This document shows positions 52,622 through 63,015 of a stretch of 64,000 nt of DNA, piece after piece. The DNA is from Rhodobiaceae bacterium. Its GTDB lineage: Bacteria > Pseudomonadota > Alphaproteobacteria > Rhizobiales > Tepidamorphaceae. A program made the translations under genes and the position numbers. The notes beneath the pieces were generated by a model. That model was not told the origin of the DNA, searched no databases, and was given only the letters and a program-made list of their open reading frames with translations. The stretch covers positions 22,599 to 86,598 of the forward strand of contig JACKJP010000009.1 of NCBI GenBank assembly GCA_020637895.1. The letters run 5' to 3'. The first letter of the stretch is position 1. Each line of letters starts with the position of its first letter.

Positions 52622-54073
52622 TCAGCGTCTCCAGGTACTGACGCGTAGCAGGCTGGCAAGGGCAAGGATTTCCAGTCGGCCGAGCACCATCAGCGCGCAC
52701 AGGGTGAACTTGGCCAAAGGCGACAGTGCCGCTATCGGGGTGAAATCGCCCGTATCTATGACGGATGGCTGGTAGGCAGTTCCGGCATTTGAAAGCGTGG
52801 CCACCGTCAGGACGACGGCATCCTCGAAGCCGAAATGTTCCGCGGTCAGCACCCCGATGACGATGCAGATCAGCATCAGCGACACTGTCATCGCGCTCCA
52901 GATCGCCTTCATCATCTGCATGTCATAGGGCTGGGAGCCGAATCGGGCGCGGCGGACGCCATGCGGATAGACCAGCCTGTTCAACTCACGATAAGCCTGC
53001 ACGATCATCGCACCGAAACGGAACAGCTTGATGCCGCCCGCGGTCGAGAAGGCCCCGCCGCCAACAATCAGAATGATCAGGAGCGCGGTGATCGGCAGGA
53101 CGCCAAAGCTGCCGGTGCGGCTCTCGACACCCGTCGTCGATATGAGTGACGCGGCAGTGAAGAAGCCGTCAGTGAGAGAGCGCAGCAGACTGTCGCCGCC
53201 CAGTCGGAACAGATTGCCGGCGATGATCAGCCCCAGGCCGGCGGCAAGCGCGAACAGCCAGGCTGTCTCGTGATTTGCGCGGACGATATTCCATCGACGT
53301 TCCGCGACCGCACGCTGCCACAGAATGTTGGTGGCGCCGAAAAGCATGAAGATCGTGAATATCCACGTCGACCCCAGCGGCACATATTCGACGAAATCGG
53401 TGCTTCGGATGATGAACCCGCCGGTCGATAGCGCTGCGAAAGACAGACCGAGAGCGTCGAATGACGGCGTTCCGGTCATCACCAGAGCGCCGAAACACAG
53501 GAGCGTTGCGAAGAAATAGACCGGCAAAAGCCGAGACAGTGTTTCGTAAAGGCGGCTCTGCTCGCTGACGCGCCCATGCTCGGCAATGCGCATGTTGGTT
53601 GGCGGCAAGCCGCCCACGCCCGCAGGGCCTAGTAGCAGAACCGCGACCAGCAGGCTGAGGCCTCCACCCATCCACTGCAGAAAGCATCGCCAGAACAGAA
53701 TGGCGACGGGTAGTTGCTCATTGCGCGGCAATACAGATGAACCGGTCGTCGTCAGTGCCGAGACGGCCTCGAAATAGGCGTCGATGGGCGCAGTCTGCGG
53801 GACGGACAAACCAATCGGGATTGCAGCGAATATCGGCAGGCCGATGAAAAGAAGCGCGGCGAGCAGATATCGCTCATGCCGCTTGAGCCGCTGTTCGCGT
53901 CCTCGCAGGCCGAGGACGAGCGAACCGGACACAAAAAGGCCCAGCACACCGGTGATGACAAACGAGGTCACCAGCTCCGGCTCACCGGCCATCGATGCGG
54001 CAAGCGCCGGCAAGACAAATGTCAGCGAAAGCACACCCAGGAAGTGAGCGAAGATGAACAGGACGCGTAGCAT
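52622..54073 (-). CDS. trkH: Trk potassium uptake system membrane subunit
   Basis: 483-residue K+ channel-like protein with four pseudo-repeats of the selectivity filter, such as ALTTTGSSVL, ALSTGGFI, LISTTGVES and LSNAGTAY. It works with the TrkA gating ring encoded 12 bp upstream. The pairing with ntrYX and hfq in this order is typical for alphaproteobacteria. Confidence 0.92.
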   Translation of the reverse strand: MLRVLFIFAHFLGVLSLTFVLPALAASMAGEPELVTSFVITGVLGLFVSGSLVLGLRGREQRLKRHERYLLAALLFIGLPIFAAIPIGLSVPQTAPIDAYFEAVSALTTTGSSVLPRNEQLPVAILFWRCFLQWMGGGLSLLVAVLLLGPAGVGGLPPTNMRIAEHGRVSEQSRLYETLSRLLPVYFFATLLCFGALVMTGTPSFDALGLSFAALSTGGFIIRSTDFVEYVPLGSTWIFTIFMLFGATNILWQRAVAERRWNIVRANHETAWLFALAAGLGLIIAGNLFRLGGDSLLRSLTDGFFTAASLISTTGVESRTGSFGVLPITALLIILIVGGGAFSTAGGIKLFRFGAMIVQAYRELNRLVYPHGVRRARFGSQPYDMQMMKAIWSAMTVSLMLICIVIGVLTAEHFGFEDAVVLTVATLSNAGTAYQPSVIDTGDFTPIAALSPLAKFTLCALMVLGRLEILALASLLRVSTWRR

Positions 54074-54085
54074 CGTCCTGCGATC

Positions 54086-55462
54086 CTAGAAGAATTCGAT
54101 CGACACGCGGAACATCTGCTCCACCCGGCGAACCTCGTCGGCCAGCGCGCAGATGACAATGCGATCGCGCGGTTCGATGACTGTTGAGCCGCGCGGGATG
54201 ATCAGCTTCTTGTCGCGGAGGATAGCGCCGATACGAAGCCCCTCGAAGATGTCCAGTTCGCGCAAGGGCTTGCCGACAAGCGGGGATGTTTCGAGTGCCT
54301 CTGCCTCGATGATCTCGGCGGCGCCGTTCTGGATCGAATGAACGCCGCGAATGCGGCCACGGCGCACATGCTGGAGGATGCGCGACATCGTGACCTGGCG
54401 TGGGTTGATATAGGCCTGGATGCCGAGGTCACGCGTCAGATCAGGATAGCCGCTATTGTTGACAAGACAAAGCGCACGCCCTGCCCCAAGTCGCAATGCG
54501 AGCAGCGACGACAGGATGTTGACCTCGTCATTGTTGGTCAGGGAAACCAGCGTATCGGCATCGCCAATGTCGGCTTCGCGCAGCAGTTCCTCATCGAGCG
54601 CGCTGCCATGCAGGACGATGGTGCGCTCCAGATCTTCTGCGATCGCTATCGCCCGCTCACGATTGCTTTCGATCAGTTTGACCCTTGTGCTGCGCTGGCG
54701 CTGCTCGAGTTCGCGTGCGACGTAGACGCCGATATTGCCGCCACCAGCAATAACCACGCGAGTGGCGGCCTTTTCCTCATGCCCGAAGATGGAAAGCGTT
54801 CGCGCAATGTGACGCACGTCGGCTGCCAGATAGGCAATGTCGTCGACAAGCAGCGAGTCTGAACCGCGCGGCACGAACAGCTGCCCGTTGCGGTATATGG
54901 CAACGATCGTCGCGGTCAGATCGGGAAACAGATCGGTCAGCTGCGAGAGTGGCGTATCCACGATCGGGCAATTTTCATCGCAGGTGACGCCGGCGACCAC
55001 GACCCGCTCGTCGGCGAAGTCGGCGGTATCGAATGCACCAGGCAGCGCGAGACGCCGCAAGACCATTTCGCCCACCTCGACCTCGGGCGATATGATGACA
55101 TCGATAGGCAGGTTCTCGCGGGAGAAGAGATCACCATATTCCGGCGCCAGATAACTCTGGGCGCGGATGCGGGCGATCTTTGTTGGGATATTGAACAGTG
55201 AACTCGCAACCTGACAGGCCACCATATTCACTTCGTCGTGCAGGGTCACGGCTATGATCATATCGGCCTGATCCGCCCCTGCCCTTGCCAGTACGTCCGG
55301 ATGCGCGCCATGGCCCACGAGGCCGCGTACATCGAGCGTTTCAGTGATGGACTGAATGAGACGCGGCGAACTGTCTACAACGCTGACGTCGTTCCCCTCG
55401 ACGGCCAGTCGTTCGGCAATGCCGAAGCCCACCTGGCCGGCCCCGCAAATGAGAATGCGCAT
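54086..55462 (-). CDS. trkA: Trk system potassium uptake protein TrkA
   Basis: 458-residue cytoplasmic NAD-binding regulator of TrkH. It has two RCK repeats: the first Rossmann motif is ICGAGQVGFGIAERL, the second VIAGGGNIGVYVARELE, each followed by a TrkA-C domain. It lies 89 bp downstream of ntrX and 12 bp before trkH. Confidence 0.93.
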   Translation of the reverse strand: MRILICGAGQVGFGIAERLAVEGNDVSVVDSSPRLIQSITETLDVRGLVGHGAHPDVLARAGADQADMIIAVTLHDEVNMVACQVASSLFNIPTKIARIRAQSYLAPEYGDLFSRENLPIDVIISPEVEVGEMVLRRLALPGAFDTADFADERVVVAGVTCDENCPIVDTPLSQLTDLFPDLTATIVAIYRNGQLFVPRGSDSLLVDDIAYLAADVRHIARTLSIFGHEEKAATRVVIAGGGNIGVYVARELEQRQRSTRVKLIESNRERAIAIAEDLERTIVLHGSALDEELLREADIGDADTLVSLTNNDEVNILSSLLALRLGAGRALCLVNNSGYPDLTRDLGIQAYINPRQVTMSRILQHVRRGRIRGVHSIQNGAAEIIEAEALETSPLVGKPLRELDIFEGLRIGAILRDKKLIIPRGSTVIEPRDRIVICALADEVRRVEQMFRVSIEFF

Positions 55463-55551
55463 CTGGACTTCCCGAAACCGTCAAAACACCACCCTGACCG
55501 CATGCGGCGAAGGTGTATGGCCTCCGTCTTAACGGCAAAAATCGCTTTCGC

Positions 55552-56919
55552 CTATCCGATCCCGAGAGATTTCAGTTTTCTGTGGAGGGCCGACCGCTCC
55601 ATGCCGACAAATTCGGCCGTGCGCGAAACGTTGCCGCTGAACCGGCTGATCTGCGCAATCAGATACTCCCGCTCGAAGACTTCCCGGGCTTCGCGGAGCG
55701 GTAGCGACATCAGCGACTCGCCTCGTGCGTTGCCGGGTGTCGGTGGCAATGCTGACGTCACTTCCGAGGGCAGCATTTCCGCCGTGATCGTTGCGTCGGC
55801 CTCGCCGTCGGCGAGAATCATCAATCTTTCCACGTTGTTGCGCAGCTGGCGCACATTGCCCGGCCAGTCATGGCTTTGCAGGACCGCCATCGCATCCTGC
55901 CCGACCACACGTGGCGGAAGACCGGTTGTCATCGAAATCTGGCTCATGAAGTGATTGACGAGCTCTGGAATGTCCTCGCGGTGTTCGGCAAGCGGTGGCA
56001 CGCGGATCGGTACAACCGAGAGACGATGGTAGAGATCCTCCCGGAAGCGTCCTTCTGCGACCTCGGCGTCAAGGTCGCGGCTGGTGGACGAAATGATCCG
56101 GACGTCGACATGAACGCGTCCGGAGCCGCCGACACGGGTAAAATTCTGTTCGACAAGTACGCGGAGGATCCGGTTCTGGGTTTCGCGCGGCATATCGGCG
56201 ATCTCGTCTATGAACAGCGAACCGCCATCGGCTTCCTCCATTGCCCCGACATTTCGGTCGCCGTCCCCACCGTCGCGGCCAAAAAGCGCCTCCTCCATGC
56301 GTTCTGGCGTAATCGCAGCGGCATTGATGACTGCGAACGGACCGTTGGCGCGTGACGAAAGCGAATGCAGCGTGCGGGCTACCAGCTCCTTGCCGGCGCC
56401 GGACGGACCGACGACGAGCACGCGGCTGTTGGTGGGCGCAATCCGCTCGATGGCGTGGCGTAGCTGGTTCATCGCCGCCGACTTGCCAACGAGCCGGTCA
56501 GGATCGCCCGTACGCTGGCGCAGGTCCCTGACCTCGCGGCGCAGGCGCGAAGCCTCCAGAGCGCGTTGCGCGATGAGGACGAGCCGGTCGACCTTGAAGG
56601 GCTTTTCTATGTAATCGTAAGCACCTCGCTTGATCGCCGAAACAGCCGTCTCGATCGTGCCGTGACCGGATATCATCACGACCGGCAGTTCGGGATGGCG
56701 CTCGCGCAGTTGGTCGAGCAGTTCAAGGCCGTCCAGCCGGCTTCCCTGTAGCCAGATATCGAGGAAGACAAGCGTCGGGCGTCGCGATTCGACCTGGCTA
56801 AGAGCCTCATCCGCATTCGCGGCCGTCCTTGTCTTGTAGCCTTCATCCTCGAGGATTCCGGCAACAAGGTCACGAATGTCGGCCTCGTCATCAACGATAA
56901 GAATATCGGAAACTGCCAT
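55552..56919 (-). CDS. ntrX: Nitrogen assimilation/redox response regulator NtrX
   Basis: 455-residue response regulator. It has an N-terminal receiver with phospho-acceptor Asp in VFLDIWLQGS, an AAA+ domain with GPSGAGKELVARTLH, and a C-terminal Fis-type helix-turn-helix (MERSALHRKLKSLGI). The GAFTGA loop needed to remodel sigma-54 polymerase is absent; the region reads DRNVGAMEEADGG. NtrX is therefore expected to act without sigma-54. Partner kinase NtrY is encoded 3 bp upstream. Confidence 0.92.
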   Translation of the reverse strand: MAVSDILIVDDEADIRDLVAGILEDEGYKTRTAANADEALSQVESRRPTLVFLDIWLQGSRLDGLELLDQLRERHPELPVVMISGHGTIETAVSAIKRGAYDYIEKPFKVDRLVLIAQRALEASRLRREVRDLRQRTGDPDRLVGKSAAMNQLRHAIERIAPTNSRVLVVGPSGAGKELVARTLHSLSSRANGPFAVINAAAITPERMEEALFGRDGGDGDRNVGAMEEADGGSLFIDEIADMPRETQNRILRVLVEQNFTRVGGSGRVHVDVRIISSTSRDLDAEVAEGRFREDLYHRLSVVPIRVPPLAEHREDIPELVNHFMSQISMTTGLPPRVVGQDAMAVLQSHDWPGNVRQLRNNVERLMILADGEADATITAEMLPSEVTSALPPTPGNARGESLMSLPLREAREVFEREYLIAQISRFSGNVSRTAEFVGMERSALHRKLKSLGIG

Positions 56920-56922
56920 GGC

Positions 56923-59199
56923 TCAGGCTCTCGCTTCGATTGGAAGGTCAGTTGGATCTGCCGCTTCTGCGGCGGCATCAGGAAAGATCAGTCGGATGGT
57001 CGCGCCGGTCCCACCACGCGCAACGGCTGGCGCATCAACAAGTTCAATCCGTCCGCCGTGGTCCTCCATGATTCGAGACACGATCGCGAGGCCGAGACCG
57101 GTCCCCTTCTCACGCATCGTCATGTAGGGCTCCAGAAGACGTTGGCGGCCTTCTGCCGGTAATCCGATGCCGTTATCGGTCACGGAAACGATGATGTTGT
57201 TGCCTCGGGCTTTCAGGGTGACCTCGATGGCTCCCGGCGGCGGGTCCGTATCGGGCGCGCGCTGTTCGATCGCCTCGGTGGCATTCTTGATAAGATTGGT
57301 CAGCGCCTGGGACACCAGACGCCGATCGAAGCGCGCGAAACATGGCGTGTCGCCAGCGTTGCTCGTAATCGTCACTTCAGGATAGCCGACGCGCATCAGG
57401 AAAACGGTCTCCTTGATGACCGCCGCCATATCGTCCGCTCGGATCGTTGCCTGCGGCATTCGCGCGAAGGACGAAAACTCGTCCACCATGCGCCCAATGT
57501 CTCCAACCTGCCTGATGATGGTGTCAGTGCATTGGTCGAAGACTTCGCGATCAGTTTCTATCCGACTCGAATATTTCCGCTTAATCCGTTCTGCTGACAG
57601 CTGAATTGGTGTCAGAGGATTCTTGATTTCATGGGCAATTCTGCGCGCGACATCGGCCCAGGCCGAGGTGCGCTGGGCAGACACGAGCTCTGATATGTCA
57701 TCCAGTGTCACGATGAAGCCCTGGCGTTCGCCGCCGGAACGCTCGGCGGCTACGCGCACATTGATGGTCTGCTCGCGACCGGCCCTGTGAAGCTGGATCT
57801 GGCCTTGCTGGATCCGCTGTGGCTGATGCCGGGCCTTGTCCAATAGCGGCATGATTTCAGGCAGTATTTCGGCAACCGGTCGGCCGATCGCCGTTCGCTG
57901 AAACCCGCCAGCCAGATCGTTGGCGGAGCGGTTCGCCACTGTGAGCATGCCGTCGGCATCAATGCCGATCACGCCCGCAGTCACCCCGGAAAGAACCGCT
58001 TCCATGAAGCGGCGACGGTTGTCGAGCATGTCATTGACGTGCAGCAACTCATCACGTTGTGATTGAAGTTGTCCCGTCATCCTGTTGAATGTATTTCCTA
58101 AAATTGCCAGATCGCCGCTCTTTTCGACAACGGGAACGCTGGCGTTGAGTTCGCCCATGCCGATGCGCTCAGCGGCGCTTATGAGATGCCGAATTGGGGC
58201 GACAAGATTGTTGGCAAATCCGATGCCGACCCACGCTGACGACAGCAGCAGGATCAGCGCCATGCCGACATACATCAGCGCAAATGCGATCTGAACTGTG
58301 AACCGCTGCTGCTCAAGCTGTTGATATTCCGCAGCATTGGCACGTGTCAGCCGAAGATAATTGATGACCTCCTGGTTCACCTGTCTGGCGACGTAGAGGT
58401 AGAGGTCATCGAAGGCTTCAAGTTTCACAACGGCGCCAACCTGGGTCGTCACACCGGGCGCGATTACGACAACTTCTCCATCAGCCGCCTTGGCCATGGC
58501 TGCCTCGGGCGGTTGGGCAAAGCCCTCCGCGCCGGGTTCATCGGCTCTCAGGACCAGTGTCAGGTCGCGCTTGATGAGGTATGCGCCAGGCAGTGCGCGG
58601 ATGGCTGCCTGTGCCGAAAAGAACTGGGCAAAGCGCGGGCGGTCTGCATCGAAGAGTTCGCGGCCGCGATTGAGATCGGCGGCCATCGCCAGAAGGTCTG
58701 CGCGGATGACCTGACCGTGTTCGCGCAGATAGGCCTGAGCGATGGAGACAGATGTCCCGATGATCGTCTTCGTGCGGTCGGAGAACCAGTTGTCGAGGCC
58801 GCGGTCGAGCGTCACGCTCGCGACGACGGCGACGATGATCGCGGGGACGACGGCGACGACCGAGAACAATGCCATGACGCGGATGAGCAGACGCGCGCCT
58901 GCAATCCCTGCACGCCGTGCCCGCCAGATGCGAACGATCTCCCAGCCGACCATGCCGAAAAGCATGGCCACGAGGACCGAGTTTATGGCGACCGCACCCT
59001 TCACCACGCTTTCGCGCGGCGCGATGGGCGTAAGGCCGGTCAGTATCGCAAAGGTGGTGACGCCAACGACAACGGCGAGCAAGACGAGCGTACCACCGAT
59101 CCATGTCGCACGGCGCGACCGGATCAGCCGTTCCTCAACGGGTCGCCTCTTCTGCTTGCTGGCGCTGATAGGGGTATCCGTATCCGCGGTGACAGCCAT
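56923..59199 (-). CDS. ntrY: Nitrogen regulation sensor histidine kinase NtrY
   Basis: 758-residue membrane kinase. N-terminal TM helices enclose a periplasmic region; then HAMP, PAS and HisKA/HATPase domains follow. The phospho-His is in ARRIAHEIKNPLTPIQLS and the ATP lid has VTDNGIGLPAE. ATG 59199 has AGAGGCGAC upstream; a longer frame from 59274 adds 25 residues not expected for the family. It signals to NtrX in response to nitrogen, oxygen or redox state, depending on species. Confidence 0.9.
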   Translation of the reverse strand: MAVTADTDTPISASKQKRRPVEERLIRSRRATWIGGTLVLLAVVVGVTTFAILTGLTPIAPRESVVKGAVAINSVLVAMLFGMVGWEIVRIWRARRAGIAGARLLIRVMALFSVVAVVPAIIVAVVASVTLDRGLDNWFSDRTKTIIGTSVSIAQAYLREHGQVIRADLLAMAADLNRGRELFDADRPRFAQFFSAQAAIRALPGAYLIKRDLTLVLRADEPGAEGFAQPPEAAMAKAADGEVVVIAPGVTTQVGAVVKLEAFDDLYLYVARQVNQEVINYLRLTRANAAEYQQLEQQRFTVQIAFALMYVGMALILLLSSAWVGIGFANNLVAPIRHLISAAERIGMGELNASVPVVEKSGDLAILGNTFNRMTGQLQSQRDELLHVNDMLDNRRRFMEAVLSGVTAGVIGIDADGMLTVANRSANDLAGGFQRTAIGRPVAEILPEIMPLLDKARHQPQRIQQGQIQLHRAGREQTINVRVAAERSGGERQGFIVTLDDISELVSAQRTSAWADVARRIAHEIKNPLTPIQLSAERIKRKYSSRIETDREVFDQCTDTIIRQVGDIGRMVDEFSSFARMPQATIRADDMAAVIKETVFLMRVGYPEVTITSNAGDTPCFARFDRRLVSQALTNLIKNATEAIEQRAPDTDPPPGAIEVTLKARGNNIIVSVTDNGIGLPAEGRQRLLEPYMTMREKGTGLGLAIVSRIMEDHGGRIELVDAPAVARGGTGATIRLIFPDAAAEAADPTDLPIEARA

Positions 59200-59311
59200 G
59201 CGGTTGTCGCCTCTTGCTTGCGTTCCTCTGCACCCCGCCCTTATAGGGCCAAGATTGATGCAGAATTGCAACAAATAACTGTGAACATGTTGCCTGAAAT
59301 CCTAGGCAGGT

Positions 59312-60751
59312 TCACCGTTGGCCACGAATAACGGCTATTTCAAGGTCCCTTATCTTCTTGCGCAAGGTGTTGCGGTTTAGCCCCAGAAGGTCTGCGGCCT
59401 TGATCTGGTTGCCCCGCGTTGCCGCCAGCGCGGCACCGATCAGCGGGGCCTCGACCTCGCGGAGGATTCGCTGGTAGAGACCAGGGGGCGGCAGCGAACT
59501 GCCGAACGAATTGAAATACCCGACCAGATGCCGCTCGACATAGCCGGAGAGGCTGTCCTCGGCTGATTCTTCAAGCGGCACATTAGCGCGCGAATCGGCA
59601 AGTTCCTGCTCGACGATCGCGCCGGTGATGACTTCCTGCGGATAGATCGCTGCGAAGCGGCGCACGAGGTTTTCCAGCTCGCGTACGTTGCCGGTCCAGC
59701 GATGCGTGCGAAGGCGCGCCAGCGCATCCGGATCGACGGTCTTGCGCGGCAGCCCCTCCCGCTCAGCCTGGGCCAGGAAATGGGTCACCAGATCAGCGAC
59801 GTCCTCGCTGCGCTCCCGTAGCGGCGGCAGGCGGATCGGGACAACGTTCAGGCGATAATAGAGGTCTTCGCGGAAGAGGCCCTGCTGGATGAGCTGACGC
59901 AGATCCTTGTGGGTTGCGGCAACGATGCGGACATCTGTCCGGATGGGCGTTCGCCCGCCGACCGTCGTGTATTCGCCCTGCTGCAGCACACGGAGCAGGC
60001 GCGTCTGCGCATCCATCGGCATGTCGCCGATTTCGTCGAGGAACAACGTTCCGCCCTCGGCCTGCTCGAACTTGCCGGCGCTGCGCTTCTGAGCGCCGGT
60101 AAAGGCGCCCTGCTCGTGCCCGAACAGTTCTGATTCAATGAGATCTCGCGGGATCGCGGCCATGTTGATGGCGACGAAGGGGCCGCGCGATCGCTTGCCA
60201 TAGTCGTGGAGCGCCCGGGCAACCAGCTCCTTGCCGGTACCCGACTCGCCATAGATGAGGACCGTGAGATCGGTCTGCATCAGGCGTGCAAGGACGCGGT
60301 AGATATCCTGCATCGCGGCCGACCTGCCGACCAGCGGCATGGCTTCATGGTCGTCCTGGGGCTGCCGTGAAACCGTCTTCTGCTGTTTTTCGGCAAGCGC
60401 CCGTCCGACGATTGCCGTTACCTCGTTGAGGTCGAATGGCTTGGGCAGATATTCATAGGCGCCGCGCTCGGAAGCGCGGATGGCGGTCATGAACGTATTC
60501 TGGGCGCTCATGACAATGACTGGGAGATCCGGCCTGATCTTGCGGATCCGCGGTAGCAGATCGAATGCGTTTTCGTCGGGCATGACGACATCGGTAATCA
60601 CGATATCGCCGTCGCCGTCATTCACCCAGCGCCACAGGGTCGCGCCATTGGATGTCGTACGCACATCGTATCCGGCGCGGGCGAGCGCCTGGTTCAGGAC
60701 CGTTCGGACGGCAGCATCGTCATCTGCGACGAGAATACGGCCTTCAGGCAT
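59312..60751 (-). CDS. ntrC: Nitrogen regulation response regulator NtrC
   Basis: 479-residue sigma-54 enhancer-binding protein. The receiver domain has phospho-Asp in DIVITDVVMPDE; the AAA+ domain has YGESGTGKELVARALH and an intact GAFTGA loop (HEQGAFTGAQKR); the C-terminal Fis-like helix-turn-helix ends LGLNRNTLRKKIRDLEI. Its start overlaps the ntrB end by 8 bp. Controls nitrogen-assimilation genes. Confidence 0.94.
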   Translation of the reverse strand: MPEGRILVADDDAAVRTVLNQALARAGYDVRTTSNGATLWRWVNDGDGDIVITDVVMPDENAFDLLPRIRKIRPDLPVIVMSAQNTFMTAIRASERGAYEYLPKPFDLNEVTAIVGRALAEKQQKTVSRQPQDDHEAMPLVGRSAAMQDIYRVLARLMQTDLTVLIYGESGTGKELVARALHDYGKRSRGPFVAINMAAIPRDLIESELFGHEQGAFTGAQKRSAGKFEQAEGGTLFLDEIGDMPMDAQTRLLRVLQQGEYTTVGGRTPIRTDVRIVAATHKDLRQLIQQGLFREDLYYRLNVVPIRLPPLRERSEDVADLVTHFLAQAEREGLPRKTVDPDALARLRTHRWTGNVRELENLVRRFAAIYPQEVITGAIVEQELADSRANVPLEESAEDSLSGYVERHLVGYFNSFGSSLPPPGLYQRILREVEAPLIGAALAATRGNQIKAADLLGLNRNTLRKKIRDLEIAVIRGQR

Positions 60752-61889
60752 GGGGGGTGCCTTTCTTGTTTTTTGCCTCTGAGTATACCGGCATCAGTAT
60801 TCGGAAGGTCGTACGGCCGGGCTGGGATTCGCACTCGATGGTGCCGCCATGATCGCCGACGATCTTGGCAACGAGCGCAAGGCCAAGACCGGACCCTTGC
60901 GTCTTGCTGGTGACGAATGCGTCGAAAAGGTATGGGCGGATATCCTCGTTCACGCCTGGTCCATTGTCCCGCACGCAGATTTCCAGCGGCAGGCTGACCC
61001 GTTCGGTATTGCCCGGCACCTGAAGCCGCACTCCAGGCCGGTATGCGGTGGACAGCGTAATCTCGCCGCCAATGTGGTCGGGTCCTATGGCTTCCGCCGC
61101 GTTCTTGACGAGATTCAGAACGACCTGGACGAGCTGATCGCGATTGCCGTTGAGCGGCGGCAGTGACGGGTCGTACTCTTCCTGAATGTTGATATCGCGG
61201 GCAAAACCGCTCTTGGCGATCTTCTTCACATGCTCAAGGACAGCATGGATATTGACCGGCTCTCTCTCGACCGGGCGTTCGTCGGAGAAGACCTCCATCC
61301 GATCGACAAGCTTGACGATACGGTCCGCTTCGTCGCGGATGAGTTGCGTCAGTGTCCGGTCATCTTCGTCGACAGTTGTCTCCAGCAGCTGGGCGGCGCC
61401 CCGAATTCCGGAGAGCGGGTTCTTGATTTCGTGAGCCAGCATGGCGGCCAGCGCCGTTACCGAACGTGCCGCGCCACGATGGGTCAGCTGGCGGTCGAAT
61501 TTCTCGGCCTTGCCACGCTCCTGCAGCATGATGACGGTATAGCCGTCGGTGTCACCGTAAGGTGTGCAATAGATATCCACTGGCCGTTCATGGCCAATAC
61601 GAGGCGTGCCGAGATCGACCCTGTAGCCGCTGATCGGGGCATTGCGCTGCCTCGACTGGTCGACGAGCAGCAGGAGCGGGCTGCCGAATGGCACAAGCTC
61701 TTCCAGCGTGTGCCGCGTCAGAACGCTGCTGCTGGTGTCGAAGAAATGCTGGGCCGCGTCGTTGGCCGAAACGATGTGGCCATTGGGAGCGACCACGACC
61801 ACCGGATGCGGCAGGGCATTGACGATCGAGTCGCCGGTAAAGCCGGCCGGCGTCTTCTTCTTGGGAATCGGATGCATCGACACGCTCAT
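60744..61889 (-). CDS. ntrB: Nitrogen regulation sensor kinase NtrB
   Basis: 381-residue soluble histidine kinase of the Ntr system. It has a PAS domain (VNALPHPVVVVAPNGHIVSAND), HisKA with phospho-His in AMLAHEIKNPLSGIRG, and HATPase motifs VRDNGPGVNEDI and GSGLGLALV. Its activity toward NtrC is normally set by the PII protein. It overlaps dusB by 4 bp. Confidence 0.93.
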   Translation of the reverse strand: MSVSMHPIPKKKTPAGFTGDSIVNALPHPVVVVAPNGHIVSANDAAQHFFDTSSSVLTRHTLEELVPFGSPLLLLVDQSRQRNAPISGYRVDLGTPRIGHERPVDIYCTPYGDTDGYTVIMLQERGKAEKFDRQLTHRGAARSVTALAAMLAHEIKNPLSGIRGAAQLLETTVDEDDRTLTQLIRDEADRIVKLVDRMEVFSDERPVEREPVNIHAVLEHVKKIAKSGFARDINIQEEYDPSLPPLNGNRDQLVQVVLNLVKNAAEAIGPDHIGGEITLSTAYRPGVRLQVPGNTERVSLPLEICVRDNGPGVNEDIRPYLFDAFVTSKTQGSGLGLALVAKIVGDHGGTIECESQPGRTTFRILMPVYSEAKNKKGTPHA

Positions 61890-62884
61890 GCGGCCCTCGC
61901 CTGCTCATGGCCGTCCCGGAATGCCGCCCTGATCCCGCGGATGACGAATTGCGGGTCCTCGCTGGTCATCAGGGCAGGCAAAACGGCGCCATAGATGGAT
62001 TCGGGAAGATTGCCGGAAAGATACCAGCCGACATGCTTGCGGGCGGCGCGGAGGCCGATGGCGACCCCGTAATGGACCAGCATCGCCTCATAGTGAGCGG
62101 CAATTGCCTCGGCCAGGTCGGACATGGATGGAGCGACCGCCCTGCGGCCTCCAAGTTCAGCCTCGATCTTCGCGGTCAGCCACGGTTTTCCATAGGATGC
62201 CCTTCCCACCATCACCGCATCGGCACCGGATTGACGAAGGGCCTCGCGCGCGTCGGCGACAGAAGAGATGTCGCCATTGACGACCAACGGGACATTCACT
62301 GTGTCCCTCACGGCCCTGACCTTGGACCAGTTCGCCGTACCCTTGTAGAACTGCTGCCGAGTGCGGCCATGGACCGTTATTGCCTGAGCGCCGGCTTCTA
62401 CTGCAATACGCGCGATCTCCGCAGCATTTATCGTTTGCTCGTCCCAGCCGAGGCGCATCTTGACGGTGACCGGAACCGGCGATGCGGCAACAACAGCCTC
62501 TACCAGGCGACCGGCCAGCGCTCCATCGCGCATCAGTGACGCGCCGCAATAGCCGGTCGTGACACGTTTGGATGGGCAGCCCATGTTGATATCGATGATG
62601 TCGGCGCCGCTGCCGGCAAGGCGACGAGCCCCTTCGGCCAGCCAGCGCGCCTCGCGTCCCGCCAACTGGACAACGTGGAGAGTGCCGCCGGCGCATTGTG
62701 CCTTGAGCAGCATTTCGGGTTTGTCATGCGCGAGTGCCTCGCTGGCAATCATCTCGCTTACGACAACAGGTGCGCCGAAACGAAGCGCGGCGGTTCGAAA
62801 CGGTGCATCCGTCACGCCAGACATAGGCGCGAGCACGACCCTGCCCGGCAGTTCGACATTCCCGATACGTAGCGGAATTTCCAT
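61886..62884 (-). CDS. dusB: tRNA-dihydrouridine synthase DusB
   Basis: 332-residue FMN enzyme that reduces uridine in tRNA. It has VVLAPMSGVTDAPFR at the N-terminus, the active-site Cys in DINMGCPSKRVT, the catalytic motif KMRLGWDE and the FMN-phosphate segment NGDISSVADARE. dusB-ntrBC is a conserved proteobacterial pair. First gene of the long ntr operon. Confidence 0.92.
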   Translation of the reverse strand: MEIPLRIGNVELPGRVVLAPMSGVTDAPFRTAALRFGAPVVVSEMIASEALAHDKPEMLLKAQCAGGTLHVVQLAGREARWLAEGARRLAGSGADIIDINMGCPSKRVTTGYCGASLMRDGALAGRLVEAVVAASPVPVTVKMRLGWDEQTINAAEIARIAVEAGAQAITVHGRTRQQFYKGTANWSKVRAVRDTVNVPLVVNGDISSVADAREALRQSGADAVMVGRASYGKPWLTAKIEAELGGRRAVAPSMSDLAEAIAAHYEAMLVHYGVAIGLRAARKHVGWYLSGNLPESIYGAVLPALMTSEDPQFVIRGIRAAFRDGHEQARAA

Positions 62885-63015
62885 CTCTTACCCTAAATGC
62901 CTATCCTTTAGGCGATCTGCACTATTGCTTATGATTTCATCATTTGCAATTCCAAAACAATTCGCTAACACCATTTCCAGTAGGATTTCACGCCAAATTT
63001 GCGGGAGAGATTGTT
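62885..63015. promoter_or_regulatory. Divergent gap, dusB-ntr operon / ispDF
   Basis: 131 bp, more AT-rich than neighbouring coding DNA, so promoters for the ntr operon and ispDF should lie here. No operator palindrome or clear hexamer pair could be assigned. Confidence 0.35.
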
